A stretch of DNA of 64,000 nucleotides from Quercus robur (lineage: Eukaryota > Streptophyta > Magnoliopsida > Fagales > Fagaceae): assembly GCF_932294415.1 (NCBI RefSeq), contig NC_065535.1:8655001-8719000 (forward strand), in the 5' to 3' direction. The notes beneath the pieces are model-generated. The model ran no database searches. It had not been told where the DNA came from and was given only the letters and a program-made list of their open reading frames with translations. Both the position numbers and the translations under genes were made by a program. Each line of letters begins with the position of its first letter. Positions within the stretch are counted from its first letter, which is position 1. This document shows, piece by piece, positions 1-12,310 of this stretch.

Positions 1-977
1 CATCCCTAACCTTTATTACTTAATTTCAAGTACAAATCAAACCCTTTTACAAGCCTAGAGAATTACACATAATTTTCCTAAGGTCAAATACACTCTACTA
101 TTGACACCCCCAACAACCTTAGGGTTAAATACACAGAATTAACTACTATGACAGTTATTGCTTAGTAACTGCCTAGATCTTGGACAATCTGCCACTTATG
201 GTCTGACTTAGGACACCTTCGACTGATACTGTCTTGGCTTATTCTCCACATTTCCAACCCCTACACAACAAGTCTGATCATTAGGAAAGCCATGAACAAC
301 TTAGTAACCGCCATTGCATATGCTGCACATACGTAGGCCATGTCTCAACAGACCATAGGGCCTCTGCCCATTCTCCAATAGCCTACACAACTAGTTCCTA
401 CACATTTTAGAGAGGCTTGGCCCATGCTCAAGGTCTCCCATTAGCACTACAGCCCACACAGCATGCCCATATGCAGCACACAAAGTAACTACCATCAGCC
501 CACTAGCACTTGTCCATGCATTCAGCCAGCCCACACTAGCCCAATGCCTAGCACACAGCATTCAATCATCACAGTAGCCCAGCGCCCATCCTTGCCTTGC
601 ACTCCAGCCACCAAGCCCACACACAAGGAACCAACAACTAAGCCACCAATGCCATGCACCACCACGTAGGGTCAACACCACCTGCTGCTACCCATCGTCA
701 AAACCATCTTTGCCCACCATGGTCTTCCTCTGCCATGGCATTTAGGCCTTATGTGGAGCAAGGTGCCTCCACATGTTGCCCCTCATCACTGCTCATCGAT
801 CCAACTCGAGTAGAGAGACTGGGCTGGTCTCCCTCAAAGAACCCTTAGAAGCATCACCAGTCAGACATGAGGAGCCATGAGTGTGTTGAGAAAACATAAA
901 GCCAAATGATTTACTCAATGCTACCCAAGCACCCTCATTCCTCATGCCATCATTAGCAACACATAATACTCCTAACA
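1..977 (-). repeat. 3' LTR of the gypsy element, truncated by window edge
   Basis: This stretch matches 5690-6645 throughout with scattered differences. Its inner boundary (CCTAACA on the plus strand, TGTTAGG on the minus strand) abuts a purine tract on the minus strand. About 160 bp of the LTR lie to the left of the window, so the left target-site duplication cannot be seen. Confidence 0.88.
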
Positions 978-3900
978 AACCACCCCCACCAGAAGAAGCC
1001 GATGTCCTCATCGGTAGGATATCTTCAAATGCCTTCACTTTCTTTTCAAACTGCCTTAAAGTTGATGCCTTCTCCTAACTTGCTTATGTTTCAACTGCCC
1101 CTTTTCACTTTACTAAGTAATAAGTTATCATGTTTCCTCCCCTTTGATAACCCGTTACCCTCCTGTCAAGAATTCTATCGACTTCTCGATCAAACTGTAC
1201 GATAACAATAGGTGGGGCATGCCTTGTCTCATTCCTTGTAAGATCTTGCTCATCCCCATGATAAGGCTTTAGAAAGCTCACATGAACTGTGGGGTGAATC
1301 TGCAATCTTTCAGGCAGTTTCAACTTGTAAGTAACAGCACCAACTCTCTTCACTATTTCAAAAGGACCATCATAGTTTGGAATTAACCCTTTGTGCACAC
1401 TCTCACTTCTAAACTTTCTTCAAATTTGTGGAGTTAGCTTCAACAGCACTTTATCCCCAACCTAAAACTCAAGAGGTCTCCTCCCTTTATCAGCTTACTT
1501 TTTCATTCTTCGTTGTGCTTTCAACAAACTATCTTGTGCTTCCTGCATCAATTCTTGTTTAGTAATAGAAAATTTATATGTTGTAGGACACCTGCCCCCT
1601 AAACGCTGCTTTGCAATCTCATGAGGTGTTAGGGGCTGCTGTCCCATTGCCAACTCAAATTGACTCACTCCCATTGAAGAAGACTTGTGCAGATAGTAAG
1701 CAAACTATGCTGAATCCAACAAGTCCAGCCAGTTTTTTTGACTTGCAGTCACATAGTGCTCGAAGTAATTTTCCAACACAGCGTTGATCCTCTCAGTCTG
1801 ACCATTTGTTTGTTGGTGATTAGTAATAGAAAACTTCAATTGTGAACCTAGCAACCTAAACAAAACTGTCCAAAACCGACCAATGAAATGAGAGTCTCTA
1901 TCACTCACAATATCTTCAGGCAAACCAAAGTACTTCACCGCATTTCTGTAAAGCAGTTAGCAACTACCTCTGCTGTGCAAGTACTTGGTGCAGACATAAA
2001 CACAGTATACTTCAAAAATCAATCAACCACTACAAAAACTAAACCCATTCCCTTCACTTTAGGCATACCAATAATGAAATCCATTGAAACAGAAATCCAT
2101 GGACTGTCCAGTATAGGAAGAGGTTGTAGTAAACTAGCTTCCCTTTGAGTTAAACCTTTATCTTGTTGACAAACACGACAAGTCCTTACATACAACTCAA
2201 TGTCTAACTCCATTTTAGGCCAATAATAAGAACGGGACAGTAAAGCATACATTCTTTCCTTACCTGGATGTCCTGCCCATTGTGGATCATAAGTCTCTTT
2301 CAATAACTCTCTACGAATCTTCCCACTAAGAACAAACAGCTTACCAGCCTTTGCATACAACAACTCATCTTCAAGCCAATAACGACGCATTAGGCCTGTA
2401 GTCACATCTTGCACTAACTTCTGGTAAATGGCATCAAGTTTAGAACTTTTCCTTGATCCTTTCCACAAAATCTTACTCAACTCTAGTCAAGGCAGCAACA
2501 TACTCTTGCACTTGTTTGTGACTAAGTGCATCTGCTACTTGATTATGCCTGCCAGGCTTATGTTCCCACACAAAATTATACTCTTGCAGCAACTCCTGCC
2601 ACCCAGCTTGCTTAGGAGACAGCTTCTTTTGTGTGTTGAAGAAGGTATTGGCTATATTATCGATCCTCACCACGAATTTAGGGCCTAGCAGATACACCCT
2701 CTAGGTTAGCAAACAATGAACCACAGCAATCATTTCTTTCTCATGTGCTAAACATTTCTGCTTTGCATCATTTAGTTTCTTACTTTCGTAGGCAACTGGG
2801 TGTTTCTCTTGCACCAGCACACCATCAATTGCTTTGTCAGAAGCATCAATATGGACTTCAAATGGCAACTCAAAATCTGGCAGACATAGCACCAACTCAC
2901 TTGACACAGTAGCTTTAAACTTCTCAAAAGCTTCTTGACATGCATTTATCCACACCCATTTCTTGTCCTTTTTCAGCAAATCTATAAGAGGAGCAACCTT
3001 CTTGGAATACCCTTGAATAAACTTCCTATAATACTTAGCCAACCTAAGGAAAGACCGTAACTCAGCAACTTTACTTGGTGGAGGCCAATTAAGGATAGCC
3101 TGCACCTTCCTTTCATCCATCATCACAAGACATTTGCTGACCTTATGCCCTGGAAACAAAATCTCTTATTGGGCAAACTCACACTTCTCTTTCTTGACAT
3201 ACAATTGATGTTCCCTCAATTTGGACAGCACCTTCCCAAGGTGTTCCACGTGATCCTCCAGGGACTCACTATATATCACTATGTCATCTAAGTAAACCAC
3301 AACAAAACGGTCTACAAACTCATAGAACACATCATTCATCAAATTGCAGAATGTACCAGGGGTATTTGTTAAACCAAAAGGCATAACTATAAATTCATAA
3401 GAATCATACCGAGTTACACAAGTTGTCTTTGGTTCATCTCCTTCAACAATCCTCACTTGCCAATATCCTGATCTCAAATCCAGCTTGGTGAAGTAAGTGG
3501 CTTTGCACAGTCTGTCAAACAGATCTTGAATCAAAGGAATCGGGTACTTGTTCTTCATCGTTACTTTGTTCAAGGCTCTATGGTCCACACACATACACAA
3601 TGATCTATCTTGTTTTTTTTTGGAACAGAACAGGGGCACCATAATGGGCTTTGGAGGGCTGAATGTAGCTTGCATCAAGCAATTCGGTCAATTGTTTTCT
3701 CATCTTAGCCAAGTTCATAGGGGACATTCTGTATGAGCCTTCAAAGGAGGCTTTGAACTAGGAACCAACTCAATCTTGTGATTAACAGCACGCCTTGGTG
3801 GAAGGGTCTTAGGCAATTCTGGAGACATCACATCAACAAACTCCTCCAATAGTCCAGCAACAGCATCTGGAACTTCAACAAACTTCTCCTGCTTGACCTC

Positions 3901-5529
3901 AATCATTATAGCCAAGTAAGTCATCTCCCCCTTCTTCAGCTCATGCTCAACTTGCATGGCTGACACCATTGGCTCTTTCCCCTTACTAGTCTTGTTATTT
4001 CCTGCCCTACACCTCGTAGGAACATAGCATGGTTGTTTCTCGTCGAAAATCAGCATCACACCAATAAATGGCAGCAAGGCATCGTTGACGGCCATAAAGA
4101 ACTCATCACCCAGAATTACATCAAAGTCATCCAACTTCATAATCAAGAAATTCACCTTTCTTGTCCATTCGCCAACCTTAAACTTCACAACAAAGGCAAT
4201 TCCAGAAACAGGTTTCGCTTTAGAGTTTACTGTCTTGATCTTACTTGGACACTTGCTCACTTTCAAACCAAGCTATTGGACTATACTTTCATCAACAAAA
4301 TTGTGGGTAGCACTAGTATCAAGCATTGCTTCAACTTCGTTCCCATTCATCTCTACTTGCACATAAAATAACTCCTTAGAACTACCTCCAGCACTAAGAG
4401 CATTCGGCAATTGTAAGGGGTTCACCCTGCTGGGAATATCTTCATCAGATTGCCCCCTCTCATCTTCAGCAACCATTGCATTAAGCTTCTCACGCTTAGG
4501 GCAGTCTCTTGCTCGATGAGGGTCAATGCATATGAAATAGCCAGTATTCAACTTGGGTTGTTCTTTACTTTGTTAAGAGGTAGAACTATCTCCTTTACTC
4601 TTGTTAACCCCTCTACTTATCCTTGTTCTTCTTGACATCTTTCTTTTGCTTGCCTTTGCCTTTGTCCTTGGACTTACGTTTTTCATCATCCCCACTAGGC
4701 TTATTGAACTTGTAGTCCACTAAGGCATTTGCACCAGACATAGCAGTGGGCAGATCATGCACCGCCTACCTCTTTAACTCTAACTGTGCCCAAAGTTGCA
4801 AGCCAGACATGAAATTGAACAACTTGTCTTCCTCTGACATGTTATTGATATCCAGAATCAAAGAACTGAATGTCTAGACATATTCTCTCATTGTACTAGT
4901 TTGCTTCAATTTCTTCAAGGAGTCTCTTGCAACCTATGCAATGTTGGTAAGTAAGAACTAGTCCTTCTACTCTTTCTTTAAGGCTTCCCACGAGTCAATC
5001 TTCCCTCTACTAACATCTACATCATCTTCCACATGGGTTCTCCACCATAATTTAGCATCCCCTGAAAGATACATGCTAGTAATGGTTACCATCTCTTGAT
5101 CAAGCACCCTAGTAGCCTTAAAGTATTGCTCCATATCCCAAAAGAAATTCTCTAAATCCTTGGCACTCCAAACACCATTAAAGAGCTTTGGTTCAGGCAC
5201 CTTCACTTTGGTGGCCATTTCCCCCTCCTTAGGCAGGCCACACATTGCCTTCTTTATCAAAGCAAATTCTGTCTTAAGTTAGTTTTGGGTCTCTCTTACT
5301 GCATTGCCCTGGGCATCCAGTGTAGCAGCCAACTCTTCAACACGAATTAACACAACATCCATCTGATCAGAAATCTCATTCCGTATCACAGCAGTTTTTG
5401 CAGACAGTGCATCCAATTTGTCACACATAAAAAGTTGTTCTGCTTCTGCAGGAACTCCAAGTATGTTCTCCATGACAGTCACCTTTGCCTTGGTGTCCGA
5501 AGACATTGCAGTCAAGCTCTGATACCAAT

Positions 5530-6645
5530 TGTCATAGGGTCAATTTTTCATTCAAATTTTCTGCCTATGATGTCTCTAAATCCCCAACTTAGTCTCAGCC
5601 AACACCATACACACACTGCAATAACATTTAAAATAGATTATCTAGGGACATTTAAACATACAACACACACAATATTTACAGGGAACTCACCCCCAACCTT
5701 TATTACTTAATCTCAAGTACAAAGGAAACCCTTGTACAAGCCTAGAGAACTACATAGAACTTTCCCAATGCCAAATACACTCTGCTGTTGACACCCCCAA
5801 CAGCCTTAAAGTTAAATACACAGAAATAACTGCTATGGCAGTTATTGCCTGGGTTTTGGACAATCTGCCACTTGTCGTCTGACTTAGGACACCTTCAATT
5901 GATACTGTCTTGGCTTGCTCTCCATGTTTCTAGCCCCTACACAGCAGGTCTGATTATCAGGAAAGTCAAGAACTGCTTGGTAACTACTTGGTAAACACCA
6001 CTACACATGTTGCACATGCGTAGCCCATGTCTCAGTAGACCATGGGGCCTCTGCCCATCCTCCAGCAGCCCACACAACTAGTTCCCATACGTTTTAGAGA
6101 GGCTTGCCCTATGCTGAAGGTCTCCTATCAGCACTACAGCACACACAACATGCCCATATGCAGCACACACTAGCACTTGTCCATGCATTCAACCAGCCCA
6201 CACTAGCCCAATACGTAGCACACAGTATTTAATCATCACAGCAGCCCAACCCTGCCTTGCACTCCAGCCTCCAAGCCCACACACAAGGAACCAACAACTA
6301 AACCACCAATGCCATGCACCACCATGTAAGGTCAGCACCACCTGCTGCTGCCCTTCATCAAAACCATTTCTATCCACCATGACTCTCCTCTGCCTTGGCC
6401 TTGGGGCATCATGTGGAGTAAGGTGCCTCAACATGCTACCCCTCATCACTGCTCATCGATTCAACTCGAGTAGGGAGACTGGGCTGGTCCCCCTCAAAGA
6501 GCCTTTAGGAGCATTGCTAGTCAGGCATGAGGAGTCATTAGTCCATGAGTGTGTTGAGAAAACATAAAACCAAATGACTGACTCAATGTTGTCCAAGCAT
6601 CCTCATTCCTCGTGCCGTCATCAACAACGCATAAGGCTCCTAACA
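5530..6645 (-). repeat. 5' LTR of the gypsy element
   Basis: This LTR of about 1116 bp starts with TG at 5530, right beside the primer-binding site, and ends with CA at 6645. It repeats the left-hand LTR. The flanking bases CTGTA (6646-6650) would be the right copy of a 5-bp target duplication. Confidence 0.88.
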
Positions 6646-6927
6646 CTGTAGCACGCATATCAATAACAAGCTAAGAAAAGAAGTACGAAATTGGATTACA
6701 TAATATTCCAATGACCTGTAAGTCTTAAGCATATCCCTGCGGAAACGGCACCGTTGCCATTGCCAACAATAATGGAACTTTCCCATAATCTCATGGGTCA
6801 TGAGTCATGCCCATTACTGTCAAACGAAAAAACGATGTCGTTCCAGGCGATGCGCACACGCTAAAATTTTTGTAGCTTTTCAGACACAGACACGGAGTCT
6901 TCTGTCTCAGTTTCTCTCTGAAACTCC
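6646..6927 (+). promoter_or_regulatory. upstream region of PEX11A
   Basis: Only 282 bp separate the outer edge of the gypsy 5' LTR from the PEX11A start codon. I see no convincing TATA box. The core promoter and 5' UTR must lie here or extend into the LTR. The LTR's own transcription runs leftward, away from the gene. Confidence 0.4.
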
Positions 6928-7701
6928 ATGGATTCGAATTCAAAAGCTTCAAATTCTCAAAACCCTAAACCCCAAATTCCACAGCCAATGAAAGACAGAG
7001 ATTTCTTGAACCACCTCGAAGCCTATCTCGCAAAGCGCGATGGCGTGGACAAGCTCCTCAAGATTTCTCGTTACGCCACGAAGATAATTCTGTCCTCTTC
7101 GGCTCTCCCCGAAACCCTAACCCTAACTGGCCGACTCAGGAGCTTCGAGTCCAGCGTGGGACTGAGTCGCAAGGCCTTCCGACTCGGCAAGTTCGTTCAG
7201 GACGTGAACGCTTTGAGAAACTCCCATTTCTATTCGAAACAAGATCTCTTGCTCTCTCTCATTGCCTATGGAGGCGAGGGCTTGTACTATTTCGTTGAAC
7301 AGTTTGTTTGGCTATCGAAATCGGGTTTGATCGATGCCAAACACTCGCGGAGATTGCAAAAGGTCAGTGCTTGGGCTGAGTTCATTGGGTACATAGGCAG
7401 CATCTCCTTGAAATTCAGGGATTTGAAGGGACTTATCGAGGACGAGGCGTGTTTGGAAACGAGCATTGAGATTTCGGTTGTGAGTGGAATTGGGTGCAAT
7501 GAAGAGGAACAGAAATTGAAGAAGATAAAGGAGAAGAAGGTAATGAAGAAGCTGTCAATTGTTCAAGATTTCGCTGATGGGTTAATGGCTTTGGCCGATA
7601 TTCGTGACGGGAAAGGCAGGCTTTCGGCTCCGTTTGTGCTCTCGTGTGCTGGTCTTTTATCGGCTCTGATTAGTACTCACAAGAATTGGATTTCTTGCTG
7701 A
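6928..7701 (+). CDS. PEX11A: Peroxisomal membrane protein 11A (PEX11A)
   Basis: This is a single-exon gene of 257 codons. PEX11 proteins are peroxisome membrane proteins that elongate and remodel the membrane before fission and so control peroxisome number. The protein matches plant PEX11A closely as I remember it: a short variable N-terminus rich in S, N and P (residues 1-22), the conserved start KDRDFLNHLEAYLAKRDGVD, then LLKISRYATKIIL, SRKAFRLGKFVQDVNALR and the hydrophobic stretch LIAYGGEGLYYFVEQFVWL (about 111-129). The C-terminus has the typical LADIRDGKGRLSAPFVLS and ends in STHKNWISC, with a second hydrophobic segment near residues 236-250. Arabidopsis PEX11A is about 248 residues, so length fits. 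The first ATG is chosen because the conserved block follows within 25 residues and it is not preceded in frame by other conserved sequence. The absence of introns and a 3' AATAAA at 7841 agree with a normal gene. A gypsy LTR ends 282 bp upstream. Confidence 0.95.
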   Translation: MDSNSKASNSQNPKPQIPQPMKDRDFLNHLEAYLAKRDGVDKLLKISRYATKIILSSSALPETLTLTGRLRSFESSVGLSRKAFRLGKFVQDVNALRNSHFYSKQDLLLSLIAYGGEGLYYFVEQFVWLSKSGLIDAKHSRRLQKVSAWAEFIGYIGSISLKFRDLKGLIEDEACLETSIEISVVSGIGCNEEEQKLKKIKEKKVMKKLSIVQDFADGLMALADIRDGKGRLSAPFVLSCAGLLSALISTHKNWISC

Positions 7702-8110
7702 GTTTGGTGGCCTTGAATTTGTTTTTTTTTTTTTTTTTCAATGAGGTATGATTGCTGGGCATTTGGGTTTTTCTTATATTGTTATGTGGATTTCGAATTC
7801 CAGGATTGTTAATGCAATGCCCATAATTTATTTACTGATGAATAAAACTGTACACAGATAGTGGATCGTTATAATTTGTATTATTCAATAAATTAAAAGG
7901 TGTAGCTGAGATGGTGCAGAGCTTTTAGGTTCTAGTTAGCTCAGCTGTAATTGGATGGAAGAAAAGAATTTGAAATGGAAAATGTCATATTAATTCCTTT
8001 GTTTTGTTTTTTAGTTTTCGTTTTTTTTTGGGACATTAGAGAAACATGTTTTAGTTATAGTTACAAGAGTAGAATAGTAAGGTAAACAATTCTCAAGTTC
8101 TTCTTGTATT
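7702..8110 (+). other. 3' flank of PEX11A
   Basis: The likely 3' UTR includes an AATAAA hexamer at 7841-7846. A T-run follows the stop codon at about 7721-7738. I see no other feature. Confidence 0.4.
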
Positions 8111-8342
8111 AAAAAAAAGATTGTACCCAATGCACACGACTCCAAATTCTGTGGAGTCTAGGGAAGCTGGCTGGTAGATAGCTTTGCCGCCATATTTTTG
8201 GAGAGTTTGATTCTCGGACTTGAACATGCATGTGCTGCATTGGGTGGAAGGCACTTGACATCGCTTGGGAGATGTTTATTCTTGAACTCAAACTTGCGGC
8301 ATGCTGCTTCAGGTAGAAGGCACTTGCAATCGCATCAAGACC
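8111..8342 (-). mobile_element. Au-type tRNA-derived SINE, degenerate, with internal duplication
   Basis: On the plus strand an A-run is followed by TTGTACCCAATGCACACGAC, then a GGAGTCTAGGGAAG block and TTTGGAGAG. This is the order seen in reverse complements of Au SINEs. A Pol III box B (GTTCAAGTCCG on the minus strand) lies at about 8217. The box-B end occurs twice in tandem (8208-8274 and 8275-8342), sharing GGAAGGCACTTG or GAAGGCACTTG. Confidence 0.5.
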
Positions 8343-8941
8343 TGACCTCTCAAGGTCTTCTCATATTATAATGCTATATTCTTCAAAATATTTTTCACTC
8401 CAATATCTTTCTCTTCCAGCTTTTGGTCCCATGAAAAAGGTGAAAGATACTTTAAATGGGTGTCTTTCAATTATAGTATGGTTATTTGATTATTTAAGAT
8501 AAATTGTGATTCAGAAAATTGTAGAAGGTGGAACCATGGAAGGCTCTTTAAGCAACTAGATGGTGACCGCCCCCCCCACACAAAAAAAAAAAAAAAAAAA
8601 AAACTAGATGGTGGCCAATTCCAATTGGGTGGTTGCCTTGGGAGGTTCCTGCACTCACTATTCAGTGGATTCCTCTCCTTCAGTTTTTCCAAGATCTTTA
8701 TTCTGTTGATGAGTTCATAGTATTTGTCTTATGTTGAATACCTTATCTAGAAATGAAGGCTTCTAACATCTTTATTCTGTTAATGAGTTGCAATTTGCAA
8801 AGCATTCGTTTTATGTTGAATACCTTATCTAGAAATGTAGGCTTTTTCTTTTTGATAATCTGAAAAAAGAAATGAAGGCTTTTTCAACAGGATCATTCTC
8901 TCCTCTCCAAATGTTGCACAATTCTTTTTTTTTTTTTTTGT

Positions 8942-8974
<33 letters not shown>

Positions 8975-10149
8975 GTGGTAGGATTTCGATTATTTCATTT
9001 GTGTTATGCAGGCTACTGCATGACACTCAGATCTGAACAAGAGCTCAGTTCAACTTTTCGGTTCAATGCTGTTATTGATGAATATTAATTAAAGCCTAGC
9101 ATGCACATTTGCTTCACCTAATAATTTTGCAAAGAAATGAAAGCATCTTAGATTGAGATCACAGAGTTTGGATGTTGGCATTTATGCTGCATCCACATTC
9201 TATAATGTCTTTTGCTGGACACTCGTGTCTTTGCCTCTATCACACTGCATTTGTAGTATTTAATTCTCAACCTATATAGGTTGAGTTGAGTCTGCACCTA
9301 ACTTAGCTTAACCTAGGATTCTTGTTCAGCTTGACTGATTAAAGATGAAATTTAAGGTTGGTCCTCTCCTATACATTCAGGCAGACTTCTAGAGTTTCTG
9401 CCCTGTTGATTCTAACACTAGTTTCCCTGACCTTCCCATGGTTGTTGCTACATTAGAGCCTTGCCTTTGGAAGTTGCTGCTGCTAATGAAACATGATTAT
9501 TTAAACTGGACTAACTGTATATCTGTTTGCTTGCTCTGTTCCCTTGGCAGTTGGCACAATTAGCAGTCTTTCAACATTTCAATTCTAGTACTCCTCACTG
9601 TTCCCTTGGCTCTGGTGATAAAGAGGTGGGCTGGGGTGAGATTAGATTTCAATCTTGCTAATTGAAAACAAAAATATTTTATAATCTTAAGGTGAAAATC
9701 CAAATTCTGATTAGTGAGAATGCAATACATGTAACTTAAGTGAGGAATTGTAAAGGCAATGCACTCGTCCTGTAGTACTTGTCTACTTGATAAAGAACTG
9801 TTTCCTGTGTATGTAGACACTCTTGGAGCTTGAACCCCCAAAAAAAAAAAAAAAGATTCACTGAAGGAAACTTTTGTCAAGGATGTATGGCCAACTTCCA
9901 TGTTTCATCACTGCATTGTACAAAAGTGGACAGAGATTCTTCCGTAGGCCGTGGCTCAAGTGGCAAATTTCGACACAATCCTGTCTATATATATATATAT
10001 TTTGGTTTCTAAATGTACTAATATTTGAAAATGATTTTGATAATTTATCACGTGCATCGATGACTGTCTTGTCTTGCCATGCATACATCCATGTTGTCAG
10101 TACTGGTAATGTTCTTCTCTCAAAGTGGACAAACATATGCTTCCATAGT
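8343..10149. other. intergenic stretch, no gene seen
   Basis: AT-rich non-coding sequence. Homopolymers include A-runs near 8581 and 9840 and an exceptional run of 31 G at 8942-8972 preceded by a T-run. Short open frames here are low-complexity. Confidence 0.5.
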
Positions 10150-10333
10150 AGTTTTTTTTTTTTTTTTTTGGGTAGAAAATAAGGGTTCGCTAGGTTATGC
10201 TAGCTCCCGGACAGGGCGCTAAAGTTAAAGTCCTTGGGTCAATCCATGTGGATGCCCACCAACGGACTCCTACTGGCAACGAGACTCGAACCTAGGTGGG
10301 TTAGACGAAGTGTCCAAACCTTACCAACTGAGC
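10150..10333 (-). mobile_element. tRNA-derived SINE with perfect 10-bp target duplication
   Basis: Read on the minus strand the element starts GGCTCAGTTGGTAAGG (box A) and has GGTTCGAGTCTC (box B) about 35 bp later. A tRNA-unrelated body follows and the element ends in an A tail (T-run at 10152-10170 on the plus strand). CTTCCATAGT flanks it on both sides (10140-10149 and 10334-10343). Box spacing, tail and duplication together define an inserted SINE of about 184 bp. Confidence 0.85.
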
Positions 10334-10343
10334 CTTCCATAGT

Positions 10344-12150
10344 TTCTTCCATCAATGTCTGCTGCTCTGTGATGGCAGATTGAGTTAGGGGCAATACCTA
10401 GGGTATTGCACCTGATGCAATAGCATTGAAGGGTGGAGATTGAAAGTTACAAAAAATAACTTTCAATCTCAACCATTAAATAAAAAAATATTAAAAGGAT
10501 GTAAAAAGTTAAAGTTAAAAGTTAAAATTGTAAAAAAATCCGTGAAGGAAATGGTGCAATTGCACCTTATCTCAATCCGTGCATTCATGGTTTTTTCTTT
10601 TCTTCTCTGTTATGCTCCCCTGCTTTTGGCCATTTCATTTTAGAGCCACTCAATAATCACTTATGCTTTTAACTATGTCGCATCTTTATTTAATAATTAT
10701 GTGATTTGTTTAAATAATTTAATGAGTTATGTGATTTAATAGACGGTGTATCAACCCGGTTTGGAGGAAATCTTTATCCTTTTGAACCGATCAAAATTAT
10801 TGTACCTGAAGAGCAACAGGGGGAACTGAGGAAAGACTATTTTCTGGGTCCGGGTCGTTTTTCAAGTTTTCTGAGCCTTTCTCAGATTGGGTTGTTTCTC
10901 AGTTTTCTGAGCTGTTCCTTTTCAAAATGGGCTTTTTACTTGTCAAAAGCGTCAGCCCAAGGCATTACTAAGCTGCGCATTATAGCCTTCTCCAGTTTGT
11001 CGCTATTGGGCCTATTGGCACTTAAAATGCAAAACCTTCTTTTAGCGGTTACTTGTTTGTGAAAATTTGTAGAAATTAGAAAGTAAAGTTAATGTGAAAT
11101 TGCAAATGAGTTTTTCTCCAAACAATTAGTTCAAGAACTCGGCTAGATGTGGAAGGTCATACAATAGTTTAAGGGAAAAGTTAACGAATGCTCTAAAGAC
11201 ATTGCTTTATGAAGTATTTTAAAAAACTTTTTTATGGAAAAATAAAAAAGCAAGAAATTTGTTTAATATTTGTTTATATTTCCTACGAAAGTGATATTAA
11301 AATTAAAATGATTTAATAACAAAAGCCCTAAAAGTACTTATTAACAAAATCCTTTTATCATGAAACTCTAAAAATCCTAACTATGAAAAGTTAAATGGTT
11401 TAGACATTGACAACGTAACAAAACTTGAACCATTCATTTAACCATCGATTAGGATTTTAATTCGGCTATGGATTTATTCCTTTACCCTAATAACAACTCT
11501 ATGCTCTATAGTATCACAATTACAATTAAAGCACTCGCCTATGATCAAGGTTGGTGAAGGCGTGAAGCAATACACCACATTTGCATTAGTGAACACTCCA
11601 TTAAAACAAGTCACAATTGAATAATTTGAAAAGCAAAGTTTAATACTAAAAGAAAGAATTGATTCCTTTGTAATTCCCAGACGTCAAAGTCACAAACACA
11701 ATAGTATGAAAAGCCAAAATTATAGTACAAGCGTGGAATGTAACAGCTTGGGATGAGTTGTTGTCTTGTTCGGGGAATAAAATTATATCAATTTTTATCA
11801 ACTTTTTATAAAAAATTTCTTAAAATAATTTATTAATATTTGTCTTAAGAGATGTGTTAGTAAAACTCTTATAACAAAGTTGGTAATAATTACTGAAAAT
11901 AAGTCAATATCAGTGAGAAGAATAGAGGTAGTCAGAAAGTTTGATGCCAAAATACCCGCCTGACATGCACCATGGTGAAGAAAGATTCACTCAATTCCAT
12001 AAGGCGGATGTGTCCCTTTCAATCATGATCCTCAAATCTTATCTAAGACAAACAAAGATTAAGCGAAGCCCACTTTGGTGAGCCTGAGTCTTTTTACTTG
12101 TTGTTTTGTTTGTAATGATTTGAAAGGTACAGTTGTTTAAAATTTTAATA
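10344..12150. other. intergenic stretch, no gene seen
   Basis: AT-rich sequence without a credible reading frame. I see no further element that I can support. Confidence 0.45.
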
Positions 12151-12310
12151 ATGGATAATTCTGGTGTTATAATTTGTACCACAACTCACTTATGTGATGA
12201 GTTGTGGTTGGTAGAGGGGTGTCCTTACATAAACCCACCATCACCTCCCCATTAACCACAACTCACCATATGAGCGAGTTGTGACACAAATTATAGCACC
12301 AACATTGCTT
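12151..12310. mobile_element. MITE with terminal inverted repeats and 10-bp target duplication (Mutator-like)
   Basis: The arms GGTGTTATAATTTGT and ACAAATTATAGCACC are inverted copies, and the pairing continues through CACAACTCAC or CACAACTCGC and GAGTTGTGGTT for about 45 bp. The unit is flanked by AATTTTAATA at 12141-12150 and 12311-12320. A target duplication of 9-11 bp is typical of Mutator-like elements. It has no coding capacity. Confidence 0.7.

Larger units (their letters stand above)
1..6645 (-). mobile_element. Ty3/gypsy chromovirus LTR retrotransposon, broken, cut by left window edge
   Basis: The element reads on the minus strand. Its parts in element order are: 5' LTR (5530-6645); a primer-binding site of the initiator-Met-tRNA type directly inside it (TGGTATCAGAGC on the minus strand, about 5517-5528); gag (about 4.6-5.5 kb) with a capsid region (FNG...LWWRTHV); a CCHC-type knuckle and aspartic protease region (about 3.7-4.55 kb); reverse transcriptase with [11 protein letters not shown] (about 3.15-3.7 kb); RNase H (about 2.5-3.15 kb); integrase (about 1.7-2.5 kb); a C-terminal chromodomain-like stretch ending in YYLVK (about 1.1-1.4 kb); a purine tract next to the 3' LTR. 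Domain order plus chromodomain place it among chromoviruses; Galadriel-like is my guess. The frames are interrupted many times, so it is a fossil. The LTRs differ by roughly a tenth, which suggests an insertion several million years old or more. Confidence 0.92.

Noticed and set aside
793-1038. Minus-strand frame at the LTR/interior border of the gypsy element
   Set aside because: It straddles the LTR boundary and purine tract and does not correspond to a domain.
10321-10345. tRNA gene on the minus strand
   Set aside because: Only box A and box B are tRNA-like; there is no acceptor stem or anticodon arm, and a tail plus duplication show a SINE.
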